A DNA stretch of 64,000 nt from Strix aluco (lineage: Eukaryota; Chordata; Aves; Strigiformes; Strigidae), in NCBI RefSeq assembly GCF_031877795.1, contig NC_133948.1:13190948-13254947 (forward strand). The letters are read 5' to 3'. The first letter of the stretch is position 1; each line of letters begins with the position of its first letter. Position numbers and translations under genes: made by a program. The notes under the pieces were generated by a model that saw nothing but the letters and a program-made list of their open reading frames with translations, was not told the origin of the DNA and did not search any database. This document shows positions 59,401 through 64,000 of this stretch, in pieces.

Positions 59401-62400
59401 CTCTGCCTTCCTTGGCTTGTGCTGGGATAAGCGTCTTCCAGGGAGCTCCCGTTTACAGCCACAGTGAAAAGTCAGAATCCTTGCAAAGCTGACAGGAATT
59501 CAGACCACATCCAGAAAAATGTGGTCCCTGTGGTGCCGATGGTTTTCTGACTGCAACGTGTAGGGCTGTGGTGCTGGGTAATTTTTCTTTCAAGCTACAA
59601 CAGCTGAAGGAGAGAGAGAGAAGTGCTTTTGTCACTTGAATCCATGCTAATTAATATGGTGCTGCCCTTCCCTAGTACATCTTATCTGAGAATCTCTGAG
59701 TGCTGTACACATTCTAATTAAGCTTCCCAGCACCTGTCTAAGGTGAATGACTAATATTAACTGAATTTCTGTAGAAGGTGAAAATGAGGATGCAATCCTT
59801 GCATGAACTTTCCCAAAATTGTGTGCTGAAAACGGTGAGAAGCAGCCGGGGTTCAGCGATTTCCAGTCCCTCACCTGAACTCCTGGGAAGCGTTCAAACA
59901 GGGTTCTCAAAATACCTCAGAGTGCGAGGTATGTTTTCCGTATACAAAGGCAGCGTAGATAGCCTTGAAACTCTAGGACAGTGTCTCTCCTTGAGCTGAT
60001 GGGAACTATAGGCAATAAATGAGTGCACGCTGACTTATCCTGTATTAGATCAGATACAAGATTCTCCTTTGTCTCCTGCATGGAAATTGCTGTAGCCTCA
60101 AGTGGAGTTTCAGTGTGTTCAGAGCAGAAAGTACAGCTCGAAGTGTTGTACAGGGAACAATATGATATTGTATGTCTGTTTCTCCCACACAATGGATTAT
60201 GGCAAGTGGAAGAAGTCATCTTTAAACTCGGGGTTTTTACAAGAAAGCAACAGCATTTGCAATTGAGGTAAAAACGAATTATTGTTTTATGTGTGGGGAG
60301 GTGGGGGGAGCAACTGCAACAGTGAAGTGTGATGTTTTCTAGAAGGATTGCTTGAAAATGGGAAGTTACAACTTCTGAATGTTGAGGTTTCAGCTGAGCC
60401 TTTGCAATCTCAGCTTCTGCTGCCTGAAGAGTAAAGTGCTAGGAAAACTAGAGCTGGCCTGGCCTTTTAGGTAGAAGGAGGGTTGTTGATGCGTGTGCCC
60501 CTGTGCCTATGCACTGCTGTGAAGGAGCAGGTGGCCCAAAGTGCATAAAGAAAAGGACATTTCACTGTTGGTGAAGTTGAGGGGCTGCCCAAGGTGTGCT
60601 TGGTGAGGAAAGCAGTGACTGCCTCCGAGGCTGTTGGTTGTGCCTGAAAACAGTGTGTGGTGTGCGCTGTGCTTCCTGGAGCCGTGGGAAGGAGGGCCTC
60701 TTCCCTCGCCTGGCTGCTGCACGTTGGCCCGGTTCCTGATGAAATGTATGAAGAGGCTTTCAGCAAAACCGTCCCTTTTGTCATCAACTGATGGAAACTC
60801 ATGGGATGTTTCTGAACACAGAACCTAATTACAGCATTAATGGATGTTGTATACAACAAACTTGTCTTTTTAAAAAAAGAATTCATTTACTAATCCATGG
60901 GTGACATGTGCTTTTGGGGGTGGCCCAGGATTGGGGGCAGTTAATGTTCTTTTGAGACATATGAGCCGCCTGGATTTTGATGTGTTCAGCAACCAATGCA
61001 AACCTGAAGTGAGAGAAAGTAAATCTGTCCACGTAGTCCACAGTTTCAGCTCATCTGGTCAATGAGTCCCTGCTCTTCAAACTTCTCTGTTGCCTTCTTC
61101 CTATGGCCGCTCCCTGTAGTGCCGTCCGTGGACAAAAGAGATTTCCAGGTGTAAAACAAGTGTATGTTTTCTGGGGCTGAGGGAACAAACAGAGAATAAA
61201 TACCTGACCTTTGGGGAAGTGCTGTGACCACACAAACTCTTAGTAGCTGTGCTTCTTGAGGAATCACTTTAATTGCTGTGAAAGCGTTCTGGCTTTGCTA
61301 CCTTTGAAGGAAAATAGACATTTTAAATGTCAGCCATCTAGTAGATTTCATAAATCCTTCAGGATCTGTAGTTTTTGATTCTTGTGTGAAAGCAGGGATT
61401 TCAAAGATGGTTATTTGGACTTGGGCACTAGTTATGAAGTGCTGTAGCTAATTGGTGTGAAGAAATAGGGGATGAGGGAACAAGCAGACGCTTGCAATGG
61501 ACCTGGCAGATCCCAAGATCTCTGAGAGCCAGGCTCTTAAACATCCTTTTGGATTATCTGGTGGCTTTCTTGGATGCTACGCAGGATATTTTCTTGCGTC
61601 ATGGCTCCTAGTTCTACCGATTTGCCTTTAATTAGTTCCAGTAGCAGTGCTTCTGCTGCCGCGTTTAGAGGTGAAGCATGGCCAGAGCACAGGACTGGGA
61701 TCTCATTTTTGGAAGCAATCTAGTTCTGCTGTTGAAGCCGCTCCTCCTTGTACCTGGGGTAAGTCAGTTAACGTCATCGTGGTTAACACGTCTCATCTGT
61801 AAAGCACAGATTACACCTTTCGTGGAAGTGGACAGGTAGGCTTCATTGCTTTGTTATGAAGAGGTGCTGTTTTGCATTGCCGTGCATGATTTGGTTTTCT
61901 TAGTATGTACCTGCTTAAAATTTATATAGAGGAGAATTTTTTCTGAAGCACAAGCGGTAGTTCGGTGCTGGATTGTTGTTTATGCCTCTGAAAGTCTCAT
62001 TTCTGCGACATAACAGCCTTGCATTTTGCAACTTCTGCCAGTGTTTCTCTAATCCTTTCCTGGCCTAGATGACTTATAATGAATGTTTTAAGCAAGCAAA
62101 GCGAAGCAAAACTGCCTCCAAGATGAGTGAGGGGTGAAAATCTTGGAAAGGGAAATGAACACCCAAAACATAAGGAGATTATTGTTTTCTCCTTCAGTAC
62201 AATTCGTTTCCCTGGGTGATGAGCTCTGTAAACTCAGAGGAAGGAGGTAAATGCTGCTTTTTAGATGTTGGGTATATTTTGATATGATGTTAGAAATAGT
62301 GGAAAATGTGCATCTGCTCTTAAGTTCCAAATGCATCATCATCTGGAATCTCATTTATCCTGAGAATTCAGGTTTTAAGGCAAGACAGACTGCCTCAGCT

Positions 62401-64000
62401 GTGCTTAAATACTTGCCGTACTGAGAGGGTAGAGCTGGTACCTTTGATTCAAGAGAAGCAGCCCTGTATTGCCCAGAACTCACAAAGGCATTTGTATCGA
62501 GACATTCTCAACGTGACTCTGTAAATGTGGTACCTATAGAATTAAAACCGTCAGCAGAGTAAAGTACCAGGAGGTATTGTGGGCTGCAGTTATCTTGTAG
62601 CTTTTTTTTCGAGCCTGCCTTGTTTTCTTAGCCCTGCAGGAGATCGGTTTGCACAATGCACACATTGTGTGTTTCACAGTAGGATGCTTTGTCAAACAGA
62701 ATCTCTGCACTGTTGACTCTTTCGCACAGTAAAAAAAAAAAAAATCCTAGTGATTTGGTCTTGAATGCCCCATGCTGTTCAAATCTGCGTGAGTAAAAGC
62801 GTATACAAGGTAAAGAAGACTTGGGTTAGTGTTGTATTATCCGGGAGTCAAATGGTTCTTTCTCCTTTGTCATCTCCCGGAGCACTAGGGATGGATATCA
62901 TCTGTCATGCATGCTCACTGTAAATTAGGGAGGATGCTGCAGAGTGAGGCAAGGAGTCTGGAAGCTTCTTCTCACTCCTTTTGTGAAGACGGGAGTAATG
63001 ACCTTGATGCTTTGAGGGAGGGAGCCCGTTCCCTTCGTGTGTCTCTTCCCTAGCACACAGCCTGCATCTTTTTGGTGTGAGAGCAGAAGAATGGGCTAGG
63101 CTAAGTGTTTTCTCCTCAAGCTGATGGCTGTAGTTGGAAGATGCGGGGGTAAGGGCATGTGCTACGGCATTGGAGGGCTCTGCTTTTCGAACAGGTGGTC
63201 CTGGAACTATAAAAGATGTTAAGGAGTTCGAAAGTGTTCAAGCTGCAATTTTAAATCGACAACTTTCCAGCTCTAACCGGTCACTCCTCAGCCACCGCAG
63301 CTGACTTGGGAACATTTGGCTCAGGAAGCGGAACAACAGTTGGAAACAAATAGCGATTAGTTTTTTCATGGCTTCCCAGGGAACGCATCAGTTTGTTCGT
63401 TTTTTCCCCTCATTTTTGTGATTCCTGTGGATTTTTAAGGCACTGTAGATGCAGGATGTTCAGTTTAGCCAAGCTTGCTTACTGGCAGATTAAAATGAGC
63501 AAAGGCTGAGCACGCTGAGTTCACTCATCATAACCAATATGATGCTTCTCAGAACTTCCTTTGCCCTTGGTATCTTCACCGAGGAATCCTGCCTGCTGCC
63601 GTCAGCCCCCCTGCGTTGAAATCCCATTTTACCCATTTGAATGCTGTAAGAAGTGCTGTATAAACTAAACAGGAGCATCTGTGAAGTGGTTAGAGTTGTT
63701 GTTGATTGCCTTTTCCTTATTGCCTTCAGGGGATTTAAGCTTGAATTTGCTGGAAGTAGAATTTATGAGCCAGAACGCTCCATTTCTGATCCTTAAGCTG
63801 GGAAAAGTGTGGTGAATTTGATAGGTCTTTCTCTTGCCTCCAATGTCTCTGGCTTTTGATCTGGACCTTGCAGGGCTCTCCCCGTGTCTTTAGCATAATT
63901 GCTTTTTGCATGTTGAAAAGATGCCTGGTTTTTACATGACTGCTTTCTTTATGGAGAGCTGTAGGAGCAGCTTTAGGATTTCATCCATCTGCTTCTAGTG
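56491..64000 (+). other. TPCN1: TPCN1 intron (3' part cut by window edge)
   Basis: At least 7.5 kb after the first coding exon. The next human TPC1 segment (Ser-rich, then HNWEMNYQEAA) was looked for and not seen. The sequence is AT-rich and mostly unique, with short A/T runs (59006-59013 and 62731-62743). No transposon, RNA gene or alternative exon could be supported. Confidence 0.7.

Overview
This is vertebrate nuclear DNA, almost certainly from a bird. The introns are short and the middle third is very GC-rich, as on avian microchromosomes. Two CR1 LINE copies have the 3' end typical of birds, one of them coding for the end of a CR1 reverse transcriptase. The genes match the human chromosome 12q24 set. 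The species cannot be named from sequence alone. No operons, CRISPR arrays or confident RNA genes are present.

Layout. (1) 1-23.2 kb: the last eight coding exons of TAOK3 (+), encoding the coiled-coil C-terminal half (500 aa), with long introns and a 3'UTR of about 1.3 kb. (2) 23.2-25.0 kb: a short intergenic stretch with a CR1 copy. (3) 25.0-27.95 kb: complete PEBP1 (-), 4 exons, 187 aa. (4) 28.8-38.7 kb: VSIG10 (+), 8 coding exons, 432 aa, three Ig domains, one membrane segment and a 13-nt microexon. (5) 39.2-41.65 kb: CFAP73 (+), 7 exons, 332 aa, with an RFX X-box just upstream. (6) 42.1-48.4 kb: DDX54 (-), 20 coding exons, 823 aa, with one GC-AG intron, one apparent U12-type intron and a large 15-bp minisatellite in intron 1. 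(7) 48.5-49.5 kb: RITA1 (+), 2 coding exons, 259 aa, head-to-head with DDX54 (81 bp between start codons). (8) 51.4-54.2 kb: remnants of IQCD/DRC10 (-), carrying stops, a frameshift and a degenerate IQ motif. (9) 54.7-55.7 kb: a CpG-island promoter with an X-box and four CCAAT boxes, shared in position by IQCD and TPCN1. (10) 56.4-64 kb: the first coding exon of TPCN1 (+) and part of its next intron.

Exon joins were checked by hand for reading phase. For PEBP1, VSIG10, CFAP73, DDX54 and RITA1 the exon lengths sum to whole codon numbers, and the translations follow the mammalian proteins as I remember them. The genes do not form one pathway. TAOK3 and PEBP1 act in MAPK signalling, CFAP73 and IQCD are ciliary axoneme proteins, DDX54 is a nucleolar helicase, RITA1 modulates Notch/RBPJ, VSIG10 is an Ig membrane protein and TPCN1 is an endolysosomal channel.

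I found no wholly new biological system. The strongest observations are decay of IQCD beside a promoter that keeps its ciliary X-box, joining of two human 12q24 blocks between VSIG10 and CFAP73, an apparent loss of the second Ig exon of VSIG10, the phase-required 13-nt microexon, and the unusual splice sites of DDX54 and TAOK3.
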